Below are positions 54,501 to 63,571 of a DNA stretch of 64,000 nt, one piece after another. The stretch is from Limanda limanda (lineage: Eukaryota; Chordata; Actinopteri; Pleuronectiformes; Pleuronectidae): contig NC_083638.1 in the NCBI RefSeq assembly GCF_963576545.1, positions 28,865,900-28,929,899 of the forward strand, written 5' to 3'. Every line of letters starts with the position of its first letter. Position 1 is the stretch's first letter. The translations under genes and the position numbers were made by a program. The notes under the pieces are model-generated. The model was not told the DNA's origin, searched no databases, and was given only the letters and a program-made list of their open reading frames with translations.

Positions 54501-57500
54501 GAGAGGGCAGGATAGGCTGAGGCTTGATACTGTTCAGAACAGGCTTAAGCTCAGTATGAAGAAGTCGAGCTGAGCAGTTGGCATGAGCTGGGGTATTAAA
54601 TGAGGCTGAAGAAGTTCAAGCAAGTGAGTCATCAACTGAAACACGTCCACTTTTAAGTAAATCAAGGGACAAATGTATCACATCAGCAAACATGCTGACT
54701 GACAAGGGATCTCTGGGAAGTCCGCTCTGGAAACACCACAGCACTCAGCACTAAGCTCTGGGGGAGCACTTGGGGTTAACATGATAATTTGCATTTATCC
54801 TCAAAGAATTATTTTTAGATTTTTCCTTTTCATCCCTCCTTTCCCATCATTTGGAGAAGTTACGCAACCCAACAGGCTGCCATAACTCCCAACTCCTGTT
54901 CTCTCTGTCACCTGCTCCACAGGATGAGGATACGTCGACCATTGTCCGACTAATTATGACTAATTGTAAAGACTATATCTGTACATTTGTTTAATATAAT
55001 ATTGCAATCTTGTAATTCTGAAATTATCCTCTGTTCATTACTGACATTGGATCATTTAGTTCATGGGTGAAGGATTCATTTCACAATCATGTTTCAGTTA
55101 TGCCAACATAATCATCAATTTACTTTGATAGATACTGTGATTATTCAGGTTTTACTGAGCCAGTAGGCATTGCTTCTTATTACATCCAATGTCAACCTAA
55201 GAAGAGGACGGAAAAATCTTGCTGCCAGTGGATTTTGCGTTCAGATTACGAAGATCTTTTCTGTTTGTATTTTTCTAGGACTTTTCAATCACACTCTTCC
55301 CCCAATACGGATAAATGTAAGGACCAGTGTTGTTTTGGATGATGTGGTCAAAGTTACTCTATGCATTATTTATTCTACCCCACCTGTGCACATCCTCTGC
55401 TGCGGAGGGACAGACATCTGGTGTTGCTGACTGTACTAGCATCCAGCAACATGTTCAGCAGCCTCTTACATGCCAAATTTGATTCCAGTAAATAAACAGT
55501 TTTCCTGAAAAAGAAATGAGCATCAGGTGTCACATGTCCCATCAAAGACCCCAGAAGAGAAGAACAACACTGTGGAGTAAACCACTGCCACTGTGACTGC
55601 CAGGCTCAGGATTTCATTCACTTCTGCACAAATGTAACCACTGTTGCAGGTGGAAATTACAAATCACTTTGCAGATTTCAATCGTCTCATTCAGATTGGC
55701 TCATAGATTTGTAGTCACTTATGATACAGTTCAAGCATTAACACTGCTGATCGAAACACAACATAGTTTAATCTTTACAGATAGAGAAATTAACACTAGT
55801 TTTGTGCTGTTTGGTCCGGTTCAGTGTCGAAATCTGAACTGGCTTCAGTCAGTGGCTCATCTTTTTAATAGTACAGCGGAATGATTCATTAAACAGCATA
55901 TTGTTATCCAGGTTATTAGCTCAGCATCCACCCACTTGTAACACATTCATCACATCACAATTGTTTCTGTGGCTTCTGTGATCTTTGAGTCAGCTTTCTA
56001 CTATACATGTATCACGGCAGAGCTGACGAGAGAGCTTTTAGCCAACAGTGAGGGCTGCTCCAATGTAAGAAGCTGTAAATCCACTCAGAGATAATAAAGA
56101 TGTTTTAGTTTAGTTCCTCAGTTCAGCTTGAGGTTATGGTAAGAAAAAAGAAGGTTGCTCATTTTAAAATAAAACAATAGCTACTATGTAAATAGAATTG
56201 TGTCTCTGTTGTAGCTCAGTGGGACTCACCTATATACAGTGAGGAGTCTTTCCTGTGGACATGGTCGTCGATGTAGGACACTCCCAGAGGCTGGACAGGT
56301 GTGGCTCCGATGCCCAGCAGAACCTGGGCTCCGATCAGCAGAAGGTACATCATGTTGGTGTTGGCTCGGTTGCCACATTTAAACCCAGAGTCTCGGTTTT
56401 CTGACCTGGAGTTGTTGGAGCAGATGTCCCTGCCGTCCTCGGCGTGCCAGGAGTCTCCGGCCTCATACTCATACTGATGGGTCAGGAACTCCGGCAGGGC
56501 GGACAGCAACGCCCCAAGAGCCATGACGATACCACCGCAGCCAATGAGGCGGGGCCTGTGGGCCTTGGCGCCAAAGTAGCTGACAAACAGGATGAGGGCC
56601 AGGTTACCGATCTCAAAGCTGCTGGCGATGACGCCCACATCGGCACTCTGCAGGTTGAAGCGTCTCTCCAGAGTGGTTAGAACACTTACCTGGTGGAGAG
56701 AGGGAGAGAGAGCAAGACTTATGAAGTGTTTTTACAACCATTTAGGACTGTCGATTAAACCACAGCCACTTATTTTGTAGGGTTTATAAATGTAATTTTA
56801 TATACAGTAGTTATTATTTTTGTGTAAAGTATTGAGGCAGAACATTTAGCTGCAGGTGGTATTCAGTAGAAGGGCAGTAGTATAAACCCAGCCATCTGCC
56901 ATTCCCCCAGAGCTCGTACCAGCCACTAGTGACCTGTTGATACCTCACAGAGGCTGATCCGTTCTGCGGGCTGTTCTGCTTCCAACATCTTCATCCCCAC
57001 ACTCCCCCGCCTTCTCCCAGAACAACCCCGAGGCTAAGCTGATGCCAGCCCGGAGAGAGGGGGATAAGTGCATGTGTGTGGCTTCAGGCAAGAAACCTGG
57101 TACAGCTGCTCTAATTATGCAGCAGACACAAACACATTGTACCAGCTGTGTTCTCGCTGTGTGTAAGCGACACACTGGCCCTTACATCAACTCTGTGCTG
57201 ATATAGGACTCACAAGTTGAATTGAATTATTACGTTTTGTATTAATCATCCATCCACAGCTAAAGGTGCAGTATAATTCCCAAGACTTCTTGATTTTACC
57301 ATTTTTACGATGATTATCCAGGTAAATAAGATGGATCATGCGTCATATCCATTAACTTTTATATCAGTATTGCCTATCCTGTTTTAATCTTTTCAAACAG
57401 CAGCGAAATCTGAATTTCTAAGTATTGTTTTCATTCTTTATTTACTCAATAAAATATCGCTCATTTAATAAAATGCCTGTCAACATTTCCCAACGGCTTT

Positions 57501-59841
57501 AATTCTCTTTAATTATTAAAACAAATAAAAGCTTCAAATTAACAATTTAGCAGTTGGAGAACAAAAATATTTGATAACAAGTTGTTGATCAACTAATCAT
57601 AACTCAACTCAATTGTTCTGCTCTGACAGGCAATTTAAGTACTTTGTATGAAAATACCACTTCTAATTTGTCAAGAACAGCCCACAAAGCAGCTTGTACC
57701 TCATTTGACCTTTCTGTAGTTTTTCAAGAAATAGATTGTCTCTGGGTAAACTAGTCCTACATCTACAATATGCATCCATCAAGGGTTGTGCTGAAGGTAA
57801 TCCCAGCTGACATTGTGGAAGAGGCGGTCCAACCTGAACACCAGTCCATCACAGGGCAGACATCGACAATATGTTTATTAAGAGGCAATGAATTCTATTA
57901 ATGCTGAAGGTGAAATGCCCTCAACCTAGTTACCCTGTCCTTTGCCTGACCTTGGTACGCCACCAGAGACATCTGGACAAAGCCAGAAAACTGCTGAGAA
58001 AATAATCAATGAACAATCTGTACTTCATTTCTGAAATGTTGAAATGGATGTCACAGTTCTTTTAGTGGAACGTTGGGCTAGTTGTGTTACCATTCTGGCA
58101 CCACTACAAGATCATTAAACTAACTACTGTGAAAATGACTTTACTGAACATTCTGTTTGTGTCCAGTGTTCTTGCAATATTCTGACACAGAGGTCACAAC
58201 CTCTGGACAACAAGACAAAGACTTAGCTACTTTTAAAAGTTGCATGTGGGATCACATCGGATACTGAAGGAGAACAGCCACTGACCTTCAGCTATAACAG
58301 CTTTCTCGTGTTACACGCCTTTAGGGTTTAGTTTTGTTTTAAGGTAATTTACTTGTTAAAAAACAATTATGCATTGAAAAGAAGGAGAAAATAAATGGCC
58401 ACGGTGAACAAAAAAAGTGGCTGAGTGACAAAAAGACAGGAAACAAAAGATGATGACAAACAATATTTTATACAAGAGAGGGCACACAGTGTTTCTGTAG
58501 TGCTTTAGTCTGCAGAGGGATTTGCTAAAGATGCACATTTGTTTTGGGATGCTGCCTTAAAAGAGAAACTTCCACTGCAAGAGCATTTTAATGCACTTTA
58601 AACTTGCGACGTGCACAAAACATGTTTTAACCAAAATGTGAAGTATTACTGTCTATATGGCCATATTTAGGTCTTTTGCTTGTTTTCCTGGACTGAGTCA
58701 CCCTTTCACGTTTAAAAATGCTTTTCCACAGAGCTGTTATAAGCATTTCTAATGTCTTTCACTGTAGCCTCTTAAAAGCTATAACTCATAAAGTAGAGGT
58801 GTTACATTCCTGACATCAATATAAATACGTTCAGCCCCATCCTCTTGTCAAACTACATTTGTTAGTAGTATCAAAACATCTCAAATCAAGTAATTATTTT
58901 AGAATGCAGGACAAAATGGAGAATATCCCTTGTTTGTCTGAAGAGCTCCCTGAATACAATGGTTTAGAGATCTACAGGAAGTGTTTGGGCCAATTCTCTA
59001 GTAAATGTCACCACAGATGCATTACCGGCTGCTCTGGCTGAGGCTTATTTGGCAACACCATAAAGATCAATCATTACTATCACAGCCTTTGCAACGAATC
59101 TTCCATCATCTGAAGCACATTAGTGTTATTCTGTCACAGATAATCCAGTGTTAAATAATTAGTTAAAAAAATGCATCTTTTCTTAAATTACAAAATAAGG
59201 TGTTGTCTCTCTTGTGGTGATCACGTCATCTCCTATAGGCCTGTATCCTCCAGAGTCAAAGGCCTCCTGCGCTACTGAAGCATGTGGCTGTAGCATGAGC
59301 CGGCAGACTGGATGCGCCAGTGTCCCCACCGGTGTTTCATAACCTGCTCTCACCCTCTGACCGTACATACGCATAGAGAATTCTCCAGCAACAACGTGGA
59401 GCCGACGGCCGCGGTGACGCGCTGTGTGTCGTGCGGATGGTGCATAGGCCTGATGGATCATACGCAGCAAGTCATCAATCAGTGAGAGCCCCGCGTCCCG
59501 CGCTCACTGGACGATGGGATTATTCTGATGTGATCGGAATAACATGATTATTAGCCGCATCAGCGCAAGCGCCGCGTCGCTACCCGCCGTCTCCCTGGGA
59601 AGGTTTGAAGGGCGCCGGAGAGACACCGGGAAGCGACGCGTCTCCTCCGCACCAGCACCGCGGCTGTGGCACAGCAACTCACCAGATAGGCTCCCACCGT
59701 GCCCTGAGCCAGCATGAGCGCGCACTCCGACACCAGGAAGATCTTGATGTTGGAGAAGCACGAGGTCTTCTTCTGGCTGTCATCCTGCTCCGGGTCGTCG
59801 GTGCTGCTGCGCTCGGTGCAGATCTGGTTTTTCACCTGCAT
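39187..59841 (-). CDS. slco3a1: solute carrier organic anion transporter 3A1, whole coding region (10 exons)
   Basis: Minus-strand exons: 59841-59683, 56689-56230, 43399-43301, 43044-42775, 42651-42487, 42053-41855, 41032-40897, 40784-40612, 39890-39826, 39563-39187. They total 2103 nt (700 residues plus stop), with every phase closing and every intron GT-AG. The family is a 12-span plasma-membrane transporter of organic anions (OATP3A1; prostaglandins and thyroid hormone are reported substrates in mammals). The first membrane span follows CFSNIKIFLVSECALM. The OATP signature DDPRWIGAWWGG is at 247-258. A Kazal-like cysteine-rich loop (PCINNC to CPSPGC) is split over exons 7 and 8. The protein ends ESVL, a PDZ-ligand-like tail. 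Human SLCO3A1 is 710 residues. Here the N-terminus lacks the human poly-lysine and the loop after the signature is divergent. Identification is firm; a or b duplicate status is unknown. Confidence 0.97.
39826..39890 (-). CDS. slco3a1: slco3a1 coding exon 9
   Basis: A 65-nt exon encoding (R)TVSPELKSYALGVLFLLLRL I, with acceptor GTTTCAG|AACTG and donor ATAG|GTACGA. It joins in frame to exon 10 (G-FIPPPLIFG). Confidence 0.95.
40309..40345. repeat. 12-bp palindromic arms around (ATA)n
   Basis: AATGATGATCAT (40309-40320) and ATGATCATCATT (40334-40345) flank an ATA run in slco3a1 intron 8. Confidence 0.9.
40612..40784 (-). CDS. slco3a1: slco3a1 coding exon 8
   Basis: Encodes NLTSCACISSKEEEAVALPG, KCPSPGC and the span FLTFLCVICVCSMIGAMAQT, then PSVIILI. 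It completes the cysteine-rich extracellular loop. The donor is ATCAG|GTATGA, phase 2. Confidence 0.96.
40897..41032 (-). CDS. slco3a1: slco3a1 coding exon 7 (Kazal-like loop, first part)
   Basis: Encodes TLRSWQRPESPCINNCNC then YTASVSPVCGSNGITYLSAC and FAGCTKP. With exon 6 it creates a NET sequon where human has NST. The acceptor is CTCCAAAG|GACG (weak pyrimidine tract) and the donor is AACCA|GTGAGT, phase 0. The left boundary rests on frame closure. Confidence 0.88.
41455..41641. mobile_element. MITE-like foldback element, copy 2 (in slco3a1 intron 6)
   Basis: A shorter relative of 36655-37000 lying inverted. It contains ATTTTGGGAAATGCACTTAT at the left, GGCTAGCTGTTTCACCCTGT, CTGCTGGCTTTAGGTTTATA, and the inverted end GGGTATTTCCAAAAATGTCC. 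Confidence 0.7.
41855..42053 (-). CDS. slco3a1: slco3a1 coding exon 6
   Basis: Encodes MTAIPCACLGIFLGGLLVKK and the following LNLSALGAVRMAMMVNLVST (spans 8 and 9), ending VTVAYGN. The donor is AACGA|GTAAGA, phase 2. The phase requires a one-base completion from exon 7 (GA|G, Glu). Confidence 0.96.
42110..42420 (+). mobile_element. dispersed teleost repeat A, copy in slco3a1 intron 5
   Basis: Runs from GCAAGATTACACAAAGATAC through TTCAATAAAACTTGGTGGAA and GGTCAGGGAAGA to the other end, GGGACTGTTGGGCCTTTGCA followed by GTATGTGCTCTACTG. It nearly fills the 433-bp intron, so intron size here is transposon-driven. Confidence 0.7.
42487..42651 (-). CDS. slco3a1: slco3a1 coding exon 5
   Basis: Encodes IIPRVTRHLLSNPVFSCITL, then AACMEIAVVAGFAAFLGKYL (span 7) and EQQFNLTTSSANQLL. 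It carries the NLT sequon. The acceptor is TTGATTCAG|TA and the donor is CTAG|GTAGGC, phase 1. Confidence 0.96.
42775..43044 (-). CDS. slco3a1: slco3a1 coding exon 4 (OATP signature)
   Basis: Starts SKLDITPDDPRWIGAWWGGF, containing the OATP superfamily signature, then span 6 (LLCGALLFLSALFMFGFPQS). A hydrophilic cytoplasmic loop follows, more divergent from mammals than the rest. The donor is AGAA|GTAAGG. Confidence 0.96.
43301..43399 (-). CDS. slco3a1: slco3a1 coding exon 3
   Basis: A 99-nt exon encoding GILFSTLVFGPACGFILGSV then CTKVYVDAVFIDT (span 5). The acceptor is TTTTGCAG|GT and the donor is ACACCA|GTAAGT, phase 1. It was found by matching the family sequence between the flanking exons. 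Confidence 0.95.
50196..50222. repeat. poly-C tract
   Basis: 19 C, one G, then 7 C, in slco3a1 intron 2. Confidence 0.97.
51184..51739. mobile_element. element bounded by inverted TGGGCGATA
   Basis: Exact 9-bp inverted ends TGGGCGATA (51186-51194) and TATCGCCCA (51729-51737) bound about 550 bp that starts AAAACAGTAAAGATAATAAT and then CGCGATATC. The interior has GCCAATGACAATGAGAATAG, seen in fish interspersed repeats. Likely a non-autonomous DNA transposon; the family is not assigned. Confidence 0.5.
52700..52865 (+). mobile_element. dispersed teleost repeat A, 5'-type fragment
   Basis: Starts CCTCCGCCAAGGAG, then TTTTTTGTTTGTTTATCTGT, CATAAAACTTGGTGAAATGA and GGGTAAGGGAAGAA. Same orientation as the 42110 copy. 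A weaker relative may lie at 46625-46810. Confidence 0.6.
53153..53176. repeat. (ATA)n microsatellite
   Basis: Short ATA run in slco3a1 intron 2. Confidence 0.9.
54421..54455. repeat. (CA)n with TA interruptions
   Basis: CA run interrupted twice by TA. Confidence 0.95.
56230..56689 (-). CDS. slco3a1: slco3a1 coding exon 2
   Basis: Encodes VSVLTTLERRFNLQSADVGV through KDSSLYI plus one base: membrane spans 2-4 and a large extracellular loop. The loop holds one possible N-glycosylation sequon (NNS) and the conserved PVQPLGVSYIDDHV motif. The acceptor is CCACCAG|GTA and the donor is ATAG|GTGAGT. Confidence 0.97.
56690..59682 (-). other. slco3a1 intron 1
   Basis: 3.0 kb. It contains a LINE-like fragment near 57775-57870. 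The exon 1 side (59200-59680) is GC-rich. Nothing coding was recognised. Confidence 0.75.
57775..57870 (+). mobile_element. LINE-derived fragment
   Basis: GGTAATCCCAGCTGACATTG, AGAGGCGGTCCAACCTGAAC and CCAGTCCATCACAGGGCAGA resemble a widespread fish repeat (GTCCATCGCAGGGCC type). Short and decayed; in slco3a1 intron 1. Confidence 0.55.
59683..59841 (-). CDS. slco3a1: slco3a1 coding exon 1
   Basis: Residues 1-53: cytoplasmic N-terminus and first membrane span, ending GTVGAYL with donor CTG|GTGAGT, phase 0. The ATG at 59839-59841 has A at -3. The frame stays open upstream to about 60006, but that extension has no ATG. Confidence 0.93.
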
Positions 59842-60100
59842 CCTTCGGCTCAGGCTCCGCTCGGCTTGGACGGCATCAAAGTGAACGGGCTCGGTCCGGC
59901 GGAGCGCATCGGGCTCTGGTGACGAGCTGCACTGCAGAGGAAATGCGAAGCTGCTGTCAGGAGCCCGTCTAGGCTGGAACACAGGGCGAGAAATACTGCT
60001 GTCCACTCAGCATTACGCACAGTCCGTCAGCGAGCTCTCTTCTTCACCGCCTGTCCGGCCACTGCCTATCGGCTAGATCATATTTAAATACGTACGTTAC
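59842..60100 (-). promoter_or_regulatory. slco3a1 promoter / 5' UTR region
   Basis: CpG-rich DNA continues upstream from the start codon. At 60081-60090 the palindrome TATTTAAATA lies at a TATA-like position. If it is used, it predicts a start near 60055 and a 5' UTR of roughly 215 nt. Inferred from motif and position only. Confidence 0.4.
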
Positions 60101-60329
60101 GCATGTATATGTGCGACGGCTTCTCACAGCCGACGTATAGAACTACAGGATGCTGCCTCTCTCACATCCGGGATGTTGCATCTCCATCCAGGAACAGGTG
60201 CTGGTTTGGCTTCACCAGCCGATCTGCAGCCCCGCATCCTACAGGCTGCGATGCTCCTCCCTCCCTCCATGAAGCGAGCCGGGGCGAGAGAGCGGCACTT
60301 AAACACACACACATGCACGTCTCGCTATA

Positions 60330-60545
60330 GCTGTGAGGACAATGTTTGACATAATGCATTTCCTAGCCCTCCGTCCTAACCTTCACCTAATTCTAAGCGT
60401 AACCCTAAAACCAAGCGTTAACCCGCAAACTGCCCTTTGGATTTGTGGGGCTCAGCCAAAATCTCCTCACAATGATGGTATAACACCAAAATTGGCCCGC
60501 ATAACTATAGATAGACATGCGCACAAACACACACACACATTATCT
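60330..60545. repeat. dispersed repeat B, copy 2, ending in a CA tract
   Basis: GAGGACAATGTTTGACATAA, ATGCATTTCCTAGCCC, CTAAGCGTAACCCTAAAACC and GATTTGTGGGGCTCAGCC, then a CA-rich end (60520-60540). This is a common fish repeat associated with CA microsatellites. Confidence 0.65.
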
Positions 60546-61262
60546 CTCTCTTGCTCATAATTGTACCTGTGCGCACTACCTGTGTTCACTAAACCATCAC
60601 AAATACAAATCCACTGGACTGACAGTGACACAGCACAAACAAATTGTTCTCATCAGTCCATGTTTACGGCTGTTCTCCTTAATTCAGCTACAGGACACAT
60701 CAAGAGCCCCTTATTGATTAGTCTGAATCTCCACATGTTTGGCAGCCATGGTTGCGTTACGTTGGTTAAATTTGGAATTTTGGGGAAATGTTGTCAGCCC
60801 TGTAAAGAATAGAACAAAACATTATGTTGGCACATAAATACAAATAGTGAACTTAAAGACATTGCTGATCTTGCAGTGGTCTCTTTATTTTTCCAGAGCG
60901 ATTTATCATCTTGTTGTTTTTTTTTTCATCTTATATGCTTTAAGCTAATGCAGCAGTGTTTGTGCACAGACTCTCTAAGGGGCATGGGGCAAAATAATAA
61001 AAGAAAGAGGAGAAAGGGAGGCATTTGCACTGTGTTTCCACACTTCTACGTCTGAAGGTTAGGTTTTGCCCTGTCACTGCCTGGTGTTGCACCGGAAGTA
61101 ACCACAGGGTCCCTTTTAGGCACAAACAGTTAGGCACACATAGAAGTGTCCTCAGGGAAAACATGACACCGGGACATATCCTGTTAAGGCCCAGACAGCC
61201 TGGATTAATACATCTCATAAAAGGACATGGCGAGCTGCCCCCCACTCTGTGCATGCCTTGAT

Positions 61263-61443
61263 GTGATGTTATGCTATGTTAAATTTGTATTATTATGTTA
61301 TGTTATACTAGTTATGGCATACCATCCTATATTATGCTTGGTTTTGTTGTGCTATGTACAATGTTGCATTATGTTATGGTATGCTATTATGCTATGTTAT
61401 TATGTGTTTTATTATGTTACCTTGGGTTATGCTATGTGATGTT
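61263..61443. repeat. degenerate TTATG/CTATG pentamer-like array
   Basis: About 180 bp dominated by irregular TTATG, CTATG and TATGT units separated by short spacers. It is too degenerate for a simple microsatellite and has no coding pattern. Confidence 0.8.
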
Positions 61444-61725
61444 ATTAGATAATCTGCTGTATCTTCAGGCTTGACTGAAGTGTACTCAGCTGGCTTCAGG
61501 GTGGTTAAAAATTCAACACTTGCCAAACATAACTCTTTGCAAACATCAGTGGCTCAATATCGCTGTTCTACATGGAGACAATCTCTGTGAAGCATCATCC
61601 TATTGTGTGGACAAATGCTCAGGGACTGCTAAGATCTGCTCCATATTTAATTCACGATTCCTAATGTGTACTTCAAATGTTAAGCCGCTGCATTTTGACA
61701 CTTAATTTTTTTTAAATCAAAGTAT

Positions 61726-61778
61726 TATCCATCCATCTATCTATCTATCTATCTATCCATCCATCCATCCATTCATCC
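61726..61778. repeat. (ATCT/ATCC)n tetranucleotide microsatellite
   Basis: ATCC, then ATCT, then ATCC repeat blocks, about 52 bp. Confidence 0.95.
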
Positions 61779-63478
61779 TTAGCTGTATTATCATTTTCAC
61801 ATCTATGTTGGCAGATCTGATACTAGGCATCTTTTTCAATTTAATTTAAACATGTTTTAGGTGGTATGATACGCAAACATTAACTACCGCCAACTTTCCT
61901 GTTTTTAGACAAAAGGATGTTCAAGTGTATGTCTTTTCTTTGTCAGTGAACTGAATGATGAAGTTCCTCTGCCCCTGAGTTTGTCACGGTGAAGAAATGA
62001 AAATGACAGCAGTAAAACACACAGGGCGAAAATCCTCCATCATAACCGTGAAATAAGAGAGAGCTGAGTGCCAAGTTCACTCACCACTCGCCCTGCGGCT
62101 TTTGGCTCTGCAATATTCCTGGGACCATTCAGGACCAATTCAATAGCATCTGAAGCAGCACAATCTATCAGACAAACTGTGGACTCAGCAGGAAGAGCAT
62201 CCATTTCTCATAGAGTCATTCAGAGTAGCCGGGGAGATTTAAGACCAACCACAGTGCCTGCTGATGCAGTGCAAGCCAACTGAAGACATTATTTTAGGAT
62301 GCCTCATAATCACAAGGTTCACTGGAAGAAGAATGCATTTGTGCATTTATCCTCTAACAAACAAATAAATCTCCAGGACACAGATGTAAATGATGTCAGA
62401 GTTTATTCTGGAAGCTAAAGGTCCTTTGATGCCCTTTGTAGGTTTTGGATTCATGTTTAAAGATAACTATAATTCTTTATTTTTTTGGCAAAATAAACAT
62501 AAAAATGAATATGTCTTTACTCAAATTGTTTGATCAAATCTATTTACAATAGGAGAAGTAGTAGTAGATCTAAGGGAAGGTCCACTTTGATTTTAAAGAT
62601 AAAGACCCAGTTGAAGCCGCGAATACATAGGAACATTTGTCATTTCTGCTAGATCAGCATTTAACGAAACAAATAAGTGAGATGTATCAGATAAAAGGCA
62701 GAGTTAATAATATTTATATATATACAAACACACAATACTTATTCCATCAAGGATGGTTTTTATACTTAAAGACATCATTATGATTAAAAACCATACAAAT
62801 GTATTTCGATGAACTCAACCAACCCAGAATAAACGATCTATATTTTTGTCAAATTTGTCAAATGAGGCACAATCTGAGGCTACCTAACTTCCCCTCTGCG
62901 TTTTTAGCCTGTTTGTTTATATTTTGTCAAGTCATCATTACATTTTAAAGATTCTTTGACTCCTAGTGCTTTATTTCCGAATTGTTTGTTTTATTCCTTA
63001 AAAGGACTATGATCAACTGACAATGCAACAATGACAGAGCCACTTTTACCATTATTCTACAGGGAGTTTTTTTTCTTTTTTTAACCATAAGGTAAACTAA
63101 CATCAGGTAACCTGCCTCCTTAAAGTGATTTCATTTTTAATTGCAAAAGAGTATGGATGGTGTCTGTGTGAGAAAAACGTAAGAGATTACGTTTGTGCCA
63201 AAGGTCGTTTCAATGGGAATACATATATTTATCACTCAGTTAAAATTTGTCATGCTTCTTCTTAAATAATAGAAGATCCTATTGGTACAAGTTCATTCTT
63301 CAACAAGTATTAAGCTTTAAAAAGTGTCACCTGTGTTGATCCACCTACTGACCAGAGATAACAAACTATGTTGAAACACTGGGTTTGTCAGTGGAGTCCT
63401 CCCTTGGAAGGTTTATTTAGGCCTAACATTGTGGACCCCAGCCCATAATAATCCTGCAGACACACCTGTAGAGGAGAG

Positions 63479-63485
63479 TATAAAG
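63479..63485 (+). promoter_or_regulatory. TATA box of the hatching-enzyme gene
   Basis: TATAAAG lies 93 bp before the ATG, predicting a start near 63510 and a 5' UTR of about 60 nt. A strong TATA box suits a gene expressed massively in one gland. Confidence 0.65.
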
Positions 63486-63571
63486 TGCCTGGATAGCACT
63501 GAGTCAAACAGAAAGCATCAGGAGTGTCTCCTCTCCACAGAAGCTCCACAGCCGCCACACCCACCCTGAAG

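Larger units (their letters stand above)
43400..56229 (-). other. slco3a1 intron 2 (12.8 kb)
   Basis: The largest intron. It holds a poly-C tract (50196-50222), the GGGCGATA-bounded element (51186-51737), dispersed-repeat fragments near 46.6 and 52.7 kb, ATA and CA microsatellites (53153-53176, 54421-54455) and otherwise AT-rich unique DNA. No other gene was recognised in it on either strand. Confidence 0.8.
60546..63478. other. spacer between slco3a1 and the hatching enzyme
   Basis: Contains the two simple-repeat arrays at 61263 and 61726, otherwise unique AT-rich DNA without recognised genes. Confidence 0.7.

Noticed and set aside
59842..60006. N-terminal extension of slco3a1 upstream of 59841
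   Set aside because: The frame is open but its first codon is GTG. The ATG at 59839-59841 has a good context and matches the family's usual N-terminal length.
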